A stretch of DNA of 64,000 bases, taken from positions 62,001-126,000 of the forward strand of contig NZ_MBES01000058.1 in the NCBI RefSeq assembly GCF_001954195.1, written 5' to 3'. Below, one piece after another: positions 9,550 to 18,048 of the stretch (positions are counted from its first letter, which is position 1; the number at the start of each line of letters is the position of its first letter). The notes under the pieces were generated by a model. It did not search any database, was not told the DNA's origin, and was given only the letters and a program-made list of their open reading frames with translations. This stretch comes from Mycobacterium sp. IS-1264 (lineage in GTDB: Bacteria > Actinomycetota > Actinomycetes > Mycobacteriales > Mycobacteriaceae). The position numbers were made by a program, and so were the translations under genes.

Positions 9550-9609
9550 TTTTCGCGTGCGCCGGTGTCGGTGCTGTTAAATGCTTGTAAGAGCATAGTT
9601 TTACGCGCT

Positions 9610-9618
9610 GCTAGCAAA
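9610..9618 (+). promoter_or_regulatory. Possible -10 region upstream of fourth DUF4436 gene
   Basis: GCTAGCAAA, a degenerate form of the motif before the other three copies, nine bases before the TTG at 9627. The preceding 50 bases are notably AT-rich for this genome. Confidence 0.3.
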
Positions 9619-9626
9619 CAGCTCCG

Positions 9627-10691
9627 TTGATAGCGTTTTACTTCGTGTCGGTGCTCAGAGACTTAGCTGCTGCCGCGGATGATCCCGCTGCCGAGGCGGC
9701 GGCCAAGTTCCTCGCGCCGGAAACCGTGGCGCCCGCTAGGGGCCCCACCAATGGCAGTGAAGCTCCGCCGGCCCCGCGACCCACTGCGACCCAGCAACAG
9801 GGACCGTCGCAGCCCGAGAAGACGGCGCATAAACCGCGACGACGACACCTCGTGCTCGATGTCTCCATCATCGTGGGAGTCGTGGTCGTCTACGTCCTAT
9901 CCCTGCTCGGCTATCACTGGTTGGCCAGCGCCCCCGGTCCGTTGCCCGATCCGGACCTGAGCACCACCGACAACACCGTGGTGTTGGTGCGCTTGGAGAA
10001 GTTGGACACCATCGCAAAGCGCGTCGAAGTCAAAGTAGAGGTGATGCCGGACGATTCGATGGTCGACCATCGCCTCAATGTGTTGAACACCGACACGTCC
10101 GTGCGTTTCCTTCCGCACAACGACCTGGGAGACCTGCAATTCCCGGCCGGCAAGTCGCCGGCGCGGGTGACCACCACCATCGAGGTGCACGGCGACCCCG
10201 GTGACTGGCCTTTCGACTCATACCGGACCGATACCATCCAAGGCGACGTGCTCGTCGGAAGTGGCGAGAACCGTCAGTACATACCCGCCCGGGTCGAAGT
10301 GACCGGATCGCTGGAGGGCTGGGATCTCTCGGTCAGTCGAGTCGGGCGGGACAGCCACGACTCGGATCGCCCGGACAACGTCGTCGTGACGGTGAAGCGA
10401 GCCAAGGGTCCGCTGGTCTTCGACCTGGGTATCTGCCTGGTGCTCATCACGCTGCCGACGCTGGCACTGTTCGTGGCCATTCAGATGCTTACCGGCAGGC
10501 GACAATTCTTGCCGCCCTTTTCCACTTGGTACGCGGCGATGCTGTTTGCCGTCGTGCCGTTGCGCAACATCCTGCCCGGCACCCCGCCCGCTGGTTCGTG
10601 GATCGACCAAGCCGTTGTGATCTGGGTGCTGATTGCGCTGGCCACGGCTCTGGTGCTGTATATCGCCGCGTGGTACCGCCACTCGAGCTAG
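9627..10691 (+). CDS. DUF4436-type membrane protein, copy 4
   Basis: A paralogue of up to 354 residues. The start is uncertain: TTG 9627, GTG 9645 and GTG 9651 are all in frame, and the last would remove eight residues. The cytoplasmic head is about 70 residues (Ala/Pro-rich then basic, HKPRRRHLV), longer than in the other copies. A transmembrane helix (DVSIIVGVVVVYVLSLLGYH), the signature GDWPFDSYRTD, and three C-terminal helices follow. Its external domain is closest to copy 2 (DDSM/EDSM, QYIPARVEVTG, DRPDNV). Function unknown. Confidence 0.78.
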   Translation: MIAFYFVSVLRDLAAAADDPAAEAAAKFLAPETVAPARGPTNGSEAPPAPRPTATQQQGPSQPEKTAHKPRRRHLVLDVSIIVGVVVVYVLSLLGYHWLASAPGPLPDPDLSTTDNTVVLVRLEKLDTIAKRVEVKVEVMPDDSMVDHRLNVLNTDTSVRFLPHNDLGDLQFPAGKSPARVTTTIEVHGDPGDWPFDSYRTDTIQGDVLVGSGENRQYIPARVEVTGSLEGWDLSVSRVGRDSHDSDRPDNVVVTVKRAKGPLVFDLGICLVLITLPTLALFVAIQMLTGRRQFLPPFSTWYAAMLFAVVPLRNILPGTPPAGSWIDQAVVIWVLIALATALVLYIAAWYRHSS

Positions 10692-10719
10692 GGCGGGTTG
10701 TCGTAGGGACGTGCCATAC

Positions 10720-10735
10720 TCGAACACATGTTCGA
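10720..10735 (+). promoter_or_regulatory. LexA (SOS) box over the start codon of the HNH gene
   Basis: The 16-base palindrome TCGAACACATGTTCGA fits the mycobacterial LexA consensus TCGAAC-N4-GTTCGA perfectly. The ATG of the HNH reading frame (10728-10730) is inside it, so bound LexA would block expression directly. Such a box on the start codon is known for 13E12-repeat genes of M. tuberculosis. Confidence 0.85.
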
Positions 10736-12199
10736 TGGACGGCTGCACGAGTACTGGGAGCCCCCGCAGACCCAGGGCTCGCGGGCGCTGGTGGACCGCA
10801 TGTGCGCCTCGTGGCGAGCCGAGGCCCGGGCGGCCGCGGCTCGGCTGGACGCCATTGGCGAACTGTTCGAGATGCGGCGGGCCCAGCGCGGCGAGCGGCC
10901 CGACTGGGCAGTGGACACGTGGGCCTCGGTGGGGGCCGAAGTGGCCGCGGCGTTTCGGATCAGCCTGGCGCTGGCCGGCAGCTTCATGCGGTACGCGCTG
11001 GCGATGCGCGAGCGACTACCGGAGGTGGCTGCGGTTTTTCGCGCTGGCGACATCGACTATCGGATGTTCCAGACACTGATGTATCGCACCGATCTGATCA
11101 CCGACGCCGACGTGCTGGCGGCGGTGGACGCGACCCTGGCCGCCAATGTGGTGCGGTGGCCGTCGATGACCCAGGGCCGATTGGCCGGGCAGGTCGACAA
11201 GATCGTCGCCAGGGCCGACGCGGATGGGTGCGCCGGCGCCGAAAGAGCCAGGGCGACCGCGAGATCTGGATCGGCGATCGGGTCGCGGACGGAGTCTCGG
11301 AAATCCATGGCAGCATGCTGACCCCAGATGCGCACGCGCTGGACCAGCGGTTGAACGCGTTGGCCGCCACGGTATGTGAGCATGACCCGCGCAGCCAGCA
11401 GCAGCGCCGCGCCGATGCCCTCGGGGCGCTGGCCGTTGGGGCCGACCGGCTGGGATGTCGATGCGGGCGGCCTGATTGCGCCGCCCGAAAACGCCGGCCG
11501 GCCTCGCCGGTGGTGATCCACGTGATCGCCGAGCAGGCCACCCTCGACGGCCGCGGTAGCGCCCCGGGCTCGGAGCTGGGCGCCGACGTGCTGATTCCAC
11601 CCGAGCTGCTGGCCGAACTAGCCAAGTCGGCCAAGCTGATGCCGCTCATCCACCCCAGCGATGCCCCACCCGAAAATGGTTATCTGCCCTCGGCCGCGCT
11701 GGCCGATTTCGTTCGGTGCCGGGACCTGACGTGCCGCTGGCCCGGCTGTGACCAACCGGCCGTCGACTGCGATGTGGACCACACCATCCCCTATAGCCAG
11801 GGCGGGCCCACCCACGCGAGCAACCTCAAGTGCTATTGCCGCACCCATCATCTGGTTAAGACGTTTTTCGGCTGGACCGAACAGCAGCTGCCCGACGGCA
11901 CGCTGATTTTGACCTCGCCGGCCGGGCGGACATATGTCACCACCCCGGGCAGCGCGCTGCTGTTCCCCAGCCTGTGTCGCTCGATGGGTGGCATGCCCGC
12001 CGCCGAGGTCGACGTGCCCCAGGATTACTGCGCCGAGCGCACCGCGATGATGCCCAAGCGGCGGCGCACCCGCGCCCAGAACCGCGCGAGCGCCGTCGCC
12101 ATCGAGCGCAACCACAACCGCCGGGCCCGCCTGGAGCGCCAGGTGCTTCTGGCCGGACCCGCCCCACCCCCGGAAGACGACGAACCGCCACCGTTCTAG
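10728..12199 (+). pseudogene. DUF222/HNH endonuclease-domain gene (13E12 type), frameshifted
   Basis: Member of the mycobacterial 13E12 repeat family: an N-terminal DUF222 helical domain and a C-terminal HNH nuclease motif. The N-terminal part is read from ATG 10728 to about 11226 (ending QVDKIVARADAD). The continuation is in the next frame from about 11228 (VRRRRKSQGDREIWIGD) to 12199, and includes LTPDAHALDQRL and the HNH motif region CDVDHTIPYSQGGPTHASNL with CRTHH. One missing base near GGATGGGTGCGC (11222-11233) explains the break: inserting a C restores the usual Ala-Val-Arg. Uncorrected, translation stops at 11321 without the nuclease domain. The gene is either broken, rescued by frameshifting, or a sequencing error. 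It has a LexA box on its start. Confidence 0.8.
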
Positions 12200-12214
12200 G
12201 TGGAGGATGTTCCC

Positions 12215-12751
12215 ATGCCCGCGCCGCTGCCGCCGCTCGCCGAGGAGGATCACGTCTGCGATGTCTGTGGGATCGCATTCGCCGAGACCCGGATCGACGA
12301 CGCGCTCGGCGTCATTGCCGGCATACCGGACGCGGCGCGGGATGCCGCGCACGCGATACCCGCGGAGGCTCGCCGGGTTCGGCCCGGTCCCGGTGTGTGG
12401 TCGGTCAACGAGTATGTCTGCCACCTGCGGGACGTCTACGTGAGCTTCACCATCCGGCTGTACCGCGTCCGCACCGAGGACCAGCCGGCGTTCGAGCCGA
12501 TGTACAACGACCTGCGGGCCCGTCGTTTCCGCTACAACGAGTGCGACATCGAAGCCACGCTCGACGAGCTGGCGAGGGCGGCGGCGGGTTTCCGCGACGA
12601 AATCGCACGAGTGCGCGACGACGGCTGGGACCGCGTGGGGTCTCGGTTGCCGGGGGAGATACGCACCGCGCGGTGGCTGGTGCGGCAGGCGATGCACGAA
12701 GGCGTTCACCACCTCGGCGACATCCGCGGCATCGGCGAAATCGCCCGCTGA
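12215..12751 (+). CDS. DinB-fold protein
   Basis: A 178-residue protein with the DinB/YfiT four-helix fold, a superfamily that includes metal-dependent thiol transferases and DNA-damage-induced proteins. Visible metal-binding candidates are His in CHLRDVY (about residue 70) and the pair in MHEGVHHLGD near the C-terminus. An N-terminal CDVC pair (about residues 14-17) is unusual and might bind metal. I chose ATG 12215 because GGAGG lies eight bases upstream; GTG 12200 has no ribosome site. It follows the HNH gene by 15 bases. The substrate is unknown. Confidence 0.75.
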   Translation: MPAPLPPLAEEDHVCDVCGIAFAETRIDDALGVIAGIPDAARDAAHAIPAEARRVRPGPGVWSVNEYVCHLRDVYVSFTIRLYRVRTEDQPAFEPMYNDLRARRFRYNECDIEATLDELARAAAGFRDEIARVRDDGWDRVGSRLPGEIRTARWLVRQAMHEGVHHLGDIRGIGEIAR

Positions 12752-12770
12752 CGGCAATTCGCCGGCAAAT

Positions 12771-12806
12771 TTGGCCCTGAGCTGGCCGTCCCCTAGACTC
12801 TAGGGG
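12771..12806 (+). promoter_or_regulatory. SigA-type promoter of the spc operon with palindrome at -10
   Basis: TTGGCC at 12771-12776 and TAGACT at 12794-12799 are separated by exactly 17 bases, a good mycobacterial SigA promoter. The -10 sits inside the palindrome CCCCTAGACTCTAGGGG (12790-12806). The leader to the rplN GTG would be about 120 bases. The promoter compensates for the break between the S10 and spc operons. Confidence 0.7.
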
Positions 12807-12927
12807 TTGCCTTGGGCAGACCTCGGCCGGTGTGAATCGGCCCCGCGTGCCCTTCGGCCACACAGACCGCGCACGTCAGGTTTTGGGTTTCCCCTGCCGT
12901 GCACACGCAACCAGGTCAGGAGATCGA

Positions 12928-13296
12928 GTGATTCAGCAGGAATCGCGGCTGAAGGTCGCCGACAACACCGGCGCCAAGGAGATCTTGTGCATCCGGGTGC
13001 TCGGCGGTTCGTCGCGACGCTACGCCGGCATCGGCGACGTCATCGTTGCCACCGTCAAGGACGCCATTCCGGGCGGCAACGTCAAACGTGGTGAGGTCGT
13101 TAAAGCCGTCGTCGTGCGCACGGTCAAGGAGCGCAGACGTCCCGACGGCAGTTACATCAAGTTCGACGAGAACGCCGCGGTGATCATCAAGCCCGACAAC
13201 GACCCGCGCGGAACGCGTATCTTCGGCCCGGTCGGCCGCGAACTGCGCGAGAAGCGATTCATGAAGATCATCTCGCTGGCCCCGGAGGTGCTGTAG
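12928..13296 (+). CDS. rplN: 50S ribosomal protein L14
   Basis: Ribosomal protein L14, on the subunit interface near the factor-binding site. The 122 residues match the family length, with [18 protein letters not shown] and [20 protein letters not shown] (residues 35-54). The frame is open upstream, but the GTG at 12928 gives the family N-terminus ([15 protein letters not shown]) and has AGGAG six bases before it. It is the first gene of the spc operon, directly joined to rplX. Confidence 0.97.
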   Translation: MIQQESRLKVADNTGAKEILCIRVLGGSSRRYAGIGDVIVATVKDAIPGGNVKRGEVVKAVVVRTVKERRRPDGSYIKFDENAAVIIKPDNDPRGTRIFGPVGRELREKRFMKIISLAPEVL

Positions 13297-13614
13297 ATGA
13301 AGGTCAAAAAGGACGACACCGTCCTGGTGATCGCCGGTAAGGACAAGGGCGCCAAAGGCAAGGTGCTCAAGGTCTACCCGGACCGCAGCCGGGTGTTGGT
13401 CGAGGGCGTCAACCGAATCAAGAAGCACACCGCGGTTTCCACCACTCAGCGCGGGGCCCGGTCCGGCGGCATCGTCACCCAGGAAGCCCCGATCCACGTT
13501 TCCAACGTGATGGTGGTCGACTCGGACGGCAAGCCCGCCCGCATCGGCTACCGGCTCGACGAGGAAACCGGCAAGCGGGTCCGCATTTCCAAGCGCAACG
13601 GCAAGGACATCTGA
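13297..13614 (+). CDS. rplX: 50S ribosomal protein L24
   Basis: Ribosomal protein L24, an assembly initiator binding the 5' end of 23S rRNA. The 105 residues contain the KOW motif ([20 protein letters not shown], residues 3-22) and the GVNRIKKHT segment. Its ATG follows the rplN stop immediately, and its TGA shares a base with the ATG of rplE (TGATG), so expression is coupled. Confidence 0.97.
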   Translation: MKVKKDDTVLVIAGKDKGAKGKVLKVYPDRSRVLVEGVNRIKKHTAVSTTQRGARSGGIVTQEAPIHVSNVMVVDSDGKPARIGYRLDEETGKRVRISKRNGKDI

Positions 13615-14177
13615 TGACAACCGCTGAGAAGGTGCAGCCGCGCCTTAAAGAGCGCTACCGCAACGAGATTCGGGACGCGTTGCACAAGCAGTTCGGCTAC
13701 GGCAACGTCATGCAGATCCCGACGGTGACAAAGGTCGTCGTCAACATGGGGGTCGGCGACGCGGCCCGGGACGCCAAGCTGATCAACGGCGCGGTCAACG
13801 ACCTGGCGCTGATCACCGGGCAACGCCCCGAGATTCGCAAGGCGCGCAAGTCGATCGCGCAATTCAAGCTGCGCGAGGGCATGCCGATCGGCGTGCGGGT
13901 TACCTTGCGCGGCGACCGGATGTGGGAGTTCCTCGACCGCCTCACGTCCATCGCGCTGCCACGTATTCGTGACTTCCGCGGGCTTTCGCCCAAGCAGTTC
14001 GACGGTGTCGGCAACTACACCTTCGGTCTGGCCGAGCAGTCGGTGTTCCACGAGATCGACGTCGACAAGATCGACCGGGTCCGCGGCATGGACATCAGCG
14101 TCGTCACCTCGGCGACAAACGACGACGAAGGACGAGCGCTGTTGCGGGCCCTCGGCTTTCCCTTCAAGGAGAACTGA
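13614..14177 (+). CDS. rplE: 50S ribosomal protein L5
   Basis: Ribosomal protein L5, which binds 5S rRNA and contacts P-site tRNA in the central protuberance. The 187 residues carry the L5 signature around [20 protein letters not shown] and the C-terminal [20 protein letters not shown]. The start overlaps the rplX stop by one base. Confidence 0.97.
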   Translation: MTTAEKVQPRLKERYRNEIRDALHKQFGYGNVMQIPTVTKVVVNMGVGDAARDAKLINGAVNDLALITGQRPEIRKARKSIAQFKLREGMPIGVRVTLRGDRMWEFLDRLTSIALPRIRDFRGLSPKQFDGVGNYTFGLAEQSVFHEIDVDKIDRVRGMDISVVTSATNDDEGRALLRALGFPFKEN

Positions 14178-14181
14178 CTAG

Positions 14182-14367
14182 ATGGCTAAGAAGGCACTGG
14201 TTAACAAGGCCGCGCGCAAGCCGAAGTTCGCGGTGCGCAGCTACACCCGCTGCAGCAAGTGCGGCCGTCCGCGCGCGGTGTTCCGCAAGTTCGGGCTCTG
14301 CAGGATCTGCCTGCGCGAGATGGCGCACGCGGGTGAGCTGCCCGGCGTGCAGAAGAGCAGCTGGTGA
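14182..14367 (+). CDS. rpsZ: 30S ribosomal protein S14 type Z (zinc form)
   Basis: Small zinc-binding form of S14 (61 residues), located in the head of the 30S subunit. Zinc ligands are Cys24, Cys27, Cys40 and Cys43 (CSKC and CRIC). Mycobacteria carry this form in the spc operon and a zinc-free S14 elsewhere, used in zinc shortage. The gene is also written rpsN1. A four-base gap separates it from rplE. Confidence 0.97.
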   Translation: MAKKALVNKAARKPKFAVRSYTRCSKCGRPRAVFRKFGLCRICLREMAHAGELPGVQKSSW

Positions 14368-14386
14368 CGGGACATAGGACGCAACT

Positions 14387-14785
14387 ATGACGATGACCGA
14401 CCCGATCGCGGACTTCTTGACACGTCTGCGCAACGCCAATTCGGCCTACCACGACGAGGTGAGCCTGCCCCACTCGAAGATCAAGGCGAACATCGCCCAG
14501 ATCCTCAAGAGCGAGGGCTACATCAGCGACTACCGGACCGAGGATGCTCGGGTCGGCAAGTCGCTGGTCATCCAGCTCAAGTACGGGCCGAGCCGCGAAC
14601 GCAGCATCGCCGGTTTGCGCCGGGTGTCCAAGCCGGGCCTGCGGGTGTACGCGAAATCCACCAATCTGCCGCGGGTGCTCGGCGGCCTGGGTGTGGCCAT
14701 CATCTCGACCTCCTCGGGCCTGCTGACCGACCGTCAGGCAGCCAGACAGGGCGTGGGCGGCGAAGTCCTCGCATACGTGTGGTGA
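14387..14785 (+). CDS. rpsH: 30S ribosomal protein S8
   Basis: Ribosomal protein S8, primary binder of the central domain of 16S rRNA; in other bacteria it is the translational repressor of the spc operon. The 132 residues begin [17 protein letters not shown] and end with the S8 signature [20 protein letters not shown]. It starts 19 bases after the S14 gene. Confidence 0.97.
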   Translation: MTMTDPIADFLTRLRNANSAYHDEVSLPHSKIKANIAQILKSEGYISDYRTEDARVGKSLVIQLKYGPSRERSIAGLRRVSKPGLRVYAKSTNLPRVLGGLGVAIISTSSGLLTDRQAARQGVGGEVLAYVW

Positions 14786-14802
14786 GGGGTTGAGGAAAAG
14801 CC

Positions 14803-15342
14803 ATGTCGCGCATTGGTAAGCAGCCGATTCCGGTCCCCTCCGGAGTCGACGTCACGATCGAAGGCCAGAACGTCTCGGTGAAGGGACCCAAGGGCACCCT
14901 GGATCTGAAGGTCGCCGAGCCGATCGCCGTGTCGCGCAACGACGACGGCGCCATCGTGGTCACCCGTCCCGACGACGAGCGGCGCAACCGCTCCCTGCAC
15001 GGGTTGTCCCGCACCCTGGTCTCCAACCTGGTCACCGGTGTCACCGAGGGTTACACCACCAAGATGGAGATCTTCGGCGTCGGCTACCGGGTCCAGCTCA
15101 AGGGTTCCAACCTCGAGTTCGCGCTGGGATACAGCCATCCCGTGGTGATCGAGGCCCCCGAGGGCATCACATTCGCGGTCCAGTCGCCGACGAAATTCAC
15201 GATCACCGGGATCGACAAGCAGAAGGTCGGCCAGATTTCGGCGAATATCCGCCGCCTGCGCCGCCCCGACCCCTACAAGGGCAAGGGCGTGCGCTACGAG
15301 GGCGAGCAGATCCGCCGCAAGGTCGGAAAGACAGGTAAGTAG
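14803..15342 (+). CDS. rplF: 50S ribosomal protein L6
   Basis: Ribosomal protein L6, near the sarcin-ricin loop and factor-binding site. The 179 residues have two L6 repeats, beginning [17 protein letters not shown] and containing the C-terminal signature [16 protein letters not shown]. It has the ribosome site GAGG upstream and lies two bases before rplR. Confidence 0.97.
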   Translation: MSRIGKQPIPVPSGVDVTIEGQNVSVKGPKGTLDLKVAEPIAVSRNDDGAIVVTRPDDERRNRSLHGLSRTLVSNLVTGVTEGYTTKMEIFGVGYRVQLKGSNLEFALGYSHPVVIEAPEGITFAVQSPTKFTITGIDKQKVGQISANIRRLRRPDPYKGKGVRYEGEQIRRKVGKTGK

Positions 15343-15344
15343 CC

Positions 15345-15749
15345 ATGGCGAAATCACAAGCTGCCGCCGTGCGAAAGTCGGTGGGGCAGAGCGTGTCCGA
15401 AGCGCGACGGGTCTCGCGGGTGCGCAGGCACGCGCGGCTGCGCAAGAAGATCTCGGGCACCGGCGAGCGCCCGCGTTTGGTTGTGCACCGGTCCGCGCGG
15501 CACATACACGTGCAGTTGGTCAACGACGAAAACGGCACCACGCTGGCCGCCGCGTCGTCGATCGAGGCCGATGTGCGCGGCGTGGACGGTGACAAGAAAG
15601 CCCACAGCGTGCGGGTCGGTCAACTGATCGCCGAGCGTGCCAAGGCCGCCGGCATCGAGAGCGCGGTGTTCGACCGCGGCGGATACACCTACGGCGGACG
15701 GATCGCGGCGCTGGCCGATGCCGCACGCGAGAACGGATTGAGTTTCTGA
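15345..15749 (+). CDS. rplR: 50S ribosomal protein L18
   Basis: Ribosomal protein L18, which with L5 binds 5S rRNA. The 134 residues have a basic N-terminus ([20 protein letters not shown]) and the conserved ending [20 protein letters not shown]. Position between L6 and S5 is canonical. Confidence 0.97.
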   Translation: MAKSQAAAVRKSVGQSVSEARRVSRVRRHARLRKKISGTGERPRLVVHRSARHIHVQLVNDENGTTLAAASSIEADVRGVDGDKKAHSVRVGQLIAERAKAAGIESAVFDRGGYTYGGRIAALADAARENGLSF

Positions 15750-15771
15750 TGACAACTGGAAGGACCGCATA

Positions 15772-16443
15772 ATGGCGGAGCAGCCAGCCGGCGGGCAAGG
15801 CGCCCCAGAGGGCCGCGACGCGCGCGGTGACGGCCGCGATTCCCGCGGCAGGCGGGACGGCGGCGGCCGAGGCCGCGACCGTGACGGCGACAAGAGCAAC
15901 TACCTGGAACGGGTCGTCGCCATCAACCGCGTCTCCAAGGTGGTCAAGGGTGGTCGGCGATTCAGCTTCACCGCACTGGTCATCGTCGGTGACGGCAACG
16001 GCATGGTCGGCGTCGGTTACGGCAAGGCCAAGGAAGTCCCGGCCGCGATCGCCAAGGGTGTGGAAGAGGCACGCAAGGGCTTCTTCCGGGTTCCCTTGAT
16101 CGGCGGCACCATCACTCACCCGGTGCAGGGTGAGGCGGCCGCCGGCGTGGTGCTGTTGCGCCCGGCCAGTCCGGGTACCGGTGTGATCGCCGGTGGCGCG
16201 GCCCGCGCGGTGCTGGAATGTGCTGGGGTGCGCGACATCCTGGCCAAATCGTTGGGCAGCGACAATGCGATCAACGTGGTGCACGCCACCGTCGCCGCGC
16301 TCAAGCTCCTGCAGCGTCCCGAAGAGGTGGCCGCCCGCCGCGGACTGCCGATCGAGGACGTCGCCCCGGCCGGGATGCTCAAGGCGCGACGTGAGAGTGA
16401 AGCGCTGGCGAGTGCGACCGCGGCCCGGGAGGCGCAGCCATGA
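15772..16443 (+). CDS. rpsE: 30S ribosomal protein S5
   Basis: Ribosomal protein S5, involved in decoding fidelity and mRNA entry. The S5 dsRNA-binding-like domain runs from about residue 43 ([20 protein letters not shown]) through [15 protein letters not shown], followed by the C-terminal domain ([13 protein letters not shown]). The first 40 residues are an Arg/Gly/Asp-rich extension ([20 protein letters not shown]), probably disordered. The end overlaps rpmD by four bases (ATGA). Confidence 0.97.
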   Translation: MAEQPAGGQGAPEGRDARGDGRDSRGRRDGGGRGRDRDGDKSNYLERVVAINRVSKVVKGGRRFSFTALVIVGDGNGMVGVGYGKAKEVPAAIAKGVEEARKGFFRVPLIGGTITHPVQGEAAAGVVLLRPASPGTGVIAGGAARAVLECAGVRDILAKSLGSDNAINVVHATVAALKLLQRPEEVAARRGLPIEDVAPAGMLKARRESEALASATAAREAQP

Positions 16444-16646
16444 GTCAGCTGAAGATCACCCAGGTGCGCAGCACCATCGGGACACGCTGGAAGCAGCGCG
16501 AGAGCCTGCGCACGCTGGGACTGCACCGGATTCGCCATTCGGTGGTCCGCGAAGACAACCCGCAGACGCGCGGCCTGATCGCGGTGGTGAGCCATCTCGT
16601 CGAGGTGGAGCCGGCCGAGACGGGCGCCGGAGGTAAGACCAAATGA
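16440..16646 (+). CDS. rpmD: 50S ribosomal protein L30
   Basis: Ribosomal protein L30, 68 residues, with the family core [20 protein letters not shown] and [20 protein letters not shown]. The ATG overlaps the rpsE stop and the TGA overlaps the rplO start, both by four bases. Confidence 0.96.
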   Translation: MSQLKITQVRSTIGTRWKQRESLRTLGLHRIRHSVVREDNPQTRGLIAVVSHLVEVEPAETGAGGKTK

Positions 16647-17083
16647 CACTCAAGCTGCACGACCTACGGCCCGCGCCCGGGTCGAAAACCGCCCGCACCC
16701 GCGTCGGCCGCGGGGAGGGCTCCAAGGGCAAGACCGCGGGCCGTGGCACCAAGGGCACCAAGGCCCGCAAGAACGTCCCGGCCACCTTCGAGGGCGGGCA
16801 GATGCCGATTCACATGCGGCTGCCCAAGCTCAAGGGGTTCCGCAACCGTTTCCGCACCGAGTACGAGATCGTCAACGTCGGCGACATCAACCGGCTGTTC
16901 CCCAAGGGGGGCGCCGTCGGGGTGGACGACCTGGTGGCCAAGGGCGCCGTTCGCAAGAACTCGTTGGTCAAGGTCCTCGGCGACGGCAAGTTGACCGTGA
17001 AGGTCGACCTGTCCGCGCACAAGTTCAGCGGCAGCGCCCGCGAGAAGATCACCGCCGCGGGCGGTTCGGTCACCGAGCTCTAG
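16643..17083 (+). CDS. rplO: 50S ribosomal protein L15
   Basis: Ribosomal protein L15, an assembly protein of the large subunit. The 146 residues begin [20 protein letters not shown], have the Gly-rich N-terminal segment [17 protein letters not shown] and the signature region at residues 109-139. It ends the spc block here: secY, which normally follows, is 19 kb further on. The stop codon directly abuts that of the convergent gene at 17084. Confidence 0.97.
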   Translation: MTLKLHDLRPAPGSKTARTRVGRGEGSKGKTAGRGTKGTKARKNVPATFEGGQMPIHMRLPKLKGFRNRFRTEYEIVNVGDINRLFPKGGAVGVDDLVAKGAVRKNSLVKVLGDGKLTVKVDLSAHKFSGSAREKITAAGGSVTEL

Positions 17084-18010
17084 TCACCGCAGCTGCGGAA
17101 TCACCTCCGCGGCAAGGCGTTCCATCTGCGCGCCGTTCTCCGCGACATCCGCGGCGACGGGGTTGAGCAGCAGCATCTCCGCTCCGGCATCGATCACCTC
17201 GCGCAGTCCGCGCGCCACGTCGTCGGGTGTACCCGACACCGGAACCGCATCGATGCCCGACATTTCGCCGTAGATGCGGCGCAGCCCGGCGAGCACCCGT
17301 TCGCGCGCCCGCGCGGCATCGTCGTCGATCATCAAATAGACCCGCTTGCCGATGGTGAAGTGCGCCGGGTCTTTGTGTTGTTCGTCGAGTTCGCGGCGCA
17401 CGATGCCGACGGCTTCGGCGAACGCTTCGGTGGTCGAGGAGCCCGCACCCAGAAACGAGTCGCCGTGGCGCACGGCCCTGGCCAGGGCCTTGGGAGCGAG
17501 GCCGCCGAACCAGATCGGGGGGTGCGGCCGCTGCACCGGCTTGGGCTGGATGGGAAGGTCGTCCACGTCACGGAACCGGCCGTGAAAGCTCACCCGGGGT
17601 TCGTCGGACCAGGCCGCCTTCATCAGGTCCAGGCCCTCGGTGAAATAGCTTATGTAGGTTGACTTCTCGACGCCGAACGCGGCAAACCTGCGGAATCCGC
17701 CGCCGGGTGCGACGCCGACGTCGAGGCGCCCGTGGCTGAGCCGGTCCACGGCGGTCACGGCCGAGGCCAACTGAAGCGGATCATGCAACGAGGACACCAG
17801 CACGGCGACCCCGAGGCGCAGTCGCTGGGTGCAGGCCGCGCAGTACGCCAGCAGCTCCAGCGGCGCCAGCAGGGGTGCGTCGCCGACGATCTGCTCGAGC
17901 ACCCAGCCTCCCTCGAACCCGAGTTCCTCCGCGCGCGAGAGAAACACGCGCAGCCCCGCGTCATCGAAGCCGTCGAAGTCGAATTGGGGGATGGCGATCG
18001 AGAACCTCAC
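17084..18010 (-). CDS. Luciferase-like (LLM class) flavin/F420-dependent oxidoreductase
   Basis: A 308-residue TIM-barrel protein of the bacterial-luciferase-like superfamily, whose mycobacterial members often use coenzyme F420 or FMN. Supporting motifs are RLRLGVAVLVSSLHDP (residues 63-78), LSHGRLDVGVAPGGG, and PHPPIWFGGLAPKALARAVRHGD around residue 165. The start is GTG 18010, 38 bases from the divergent sppA start. Substrate and cofactor cannot be read from sequence. It lies between rplO and sppA, which I recall as neighbours in M. tuberculosis, so it looks like an addition. Confidence 0.8.
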   Translation of the reverse strand: MRFSIAIPQFDFDGFDDAGLRVFLSRAEELGFEGGWVLEQIVGDAPLLAPLELLAYCAACTQRLRLGVAVLVSSLHDPLQLASAVTAVDRLSHGRLDVGVAPGGGFRRFAAFGVEKSTYISYFTEGLDLMKAAWSDEPRVSFHGRFRDVDDLPIQPKPVQRPHPPIWFGGLAPKALARAVRHGDSFLGAGSSTTEAFAEAVGIVRRELDEQHKDPAHFTIGKRVYLMIDDDAARARERVLAGLRRIYGEMSGIDAVPVSGTPDDVARGLREVIDAGAEMLLLNPVAADVAENGAQMERLAAEVIPQLR

Positions 18011-18048
18011 CCCACCACCGTACGGCGGCCGATCGGTAGGCTGCGGTC

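Noticed and set aside
10526..10990. Upstream extension of the HNH frame into the fourth DUF4436 gene
   Set aside because: This part is out of frame with the conserved DUF222 coding sequence; only the portion after about 11228 in this frame is real.
17089..17100. Palindrome CCGCAGCTGCGG next to the rplO stop as a terminator
   Set aside because: It lies in the last codons of the convergent luciferase-like gene, is a perfect palindrome with no loop and has no T run.
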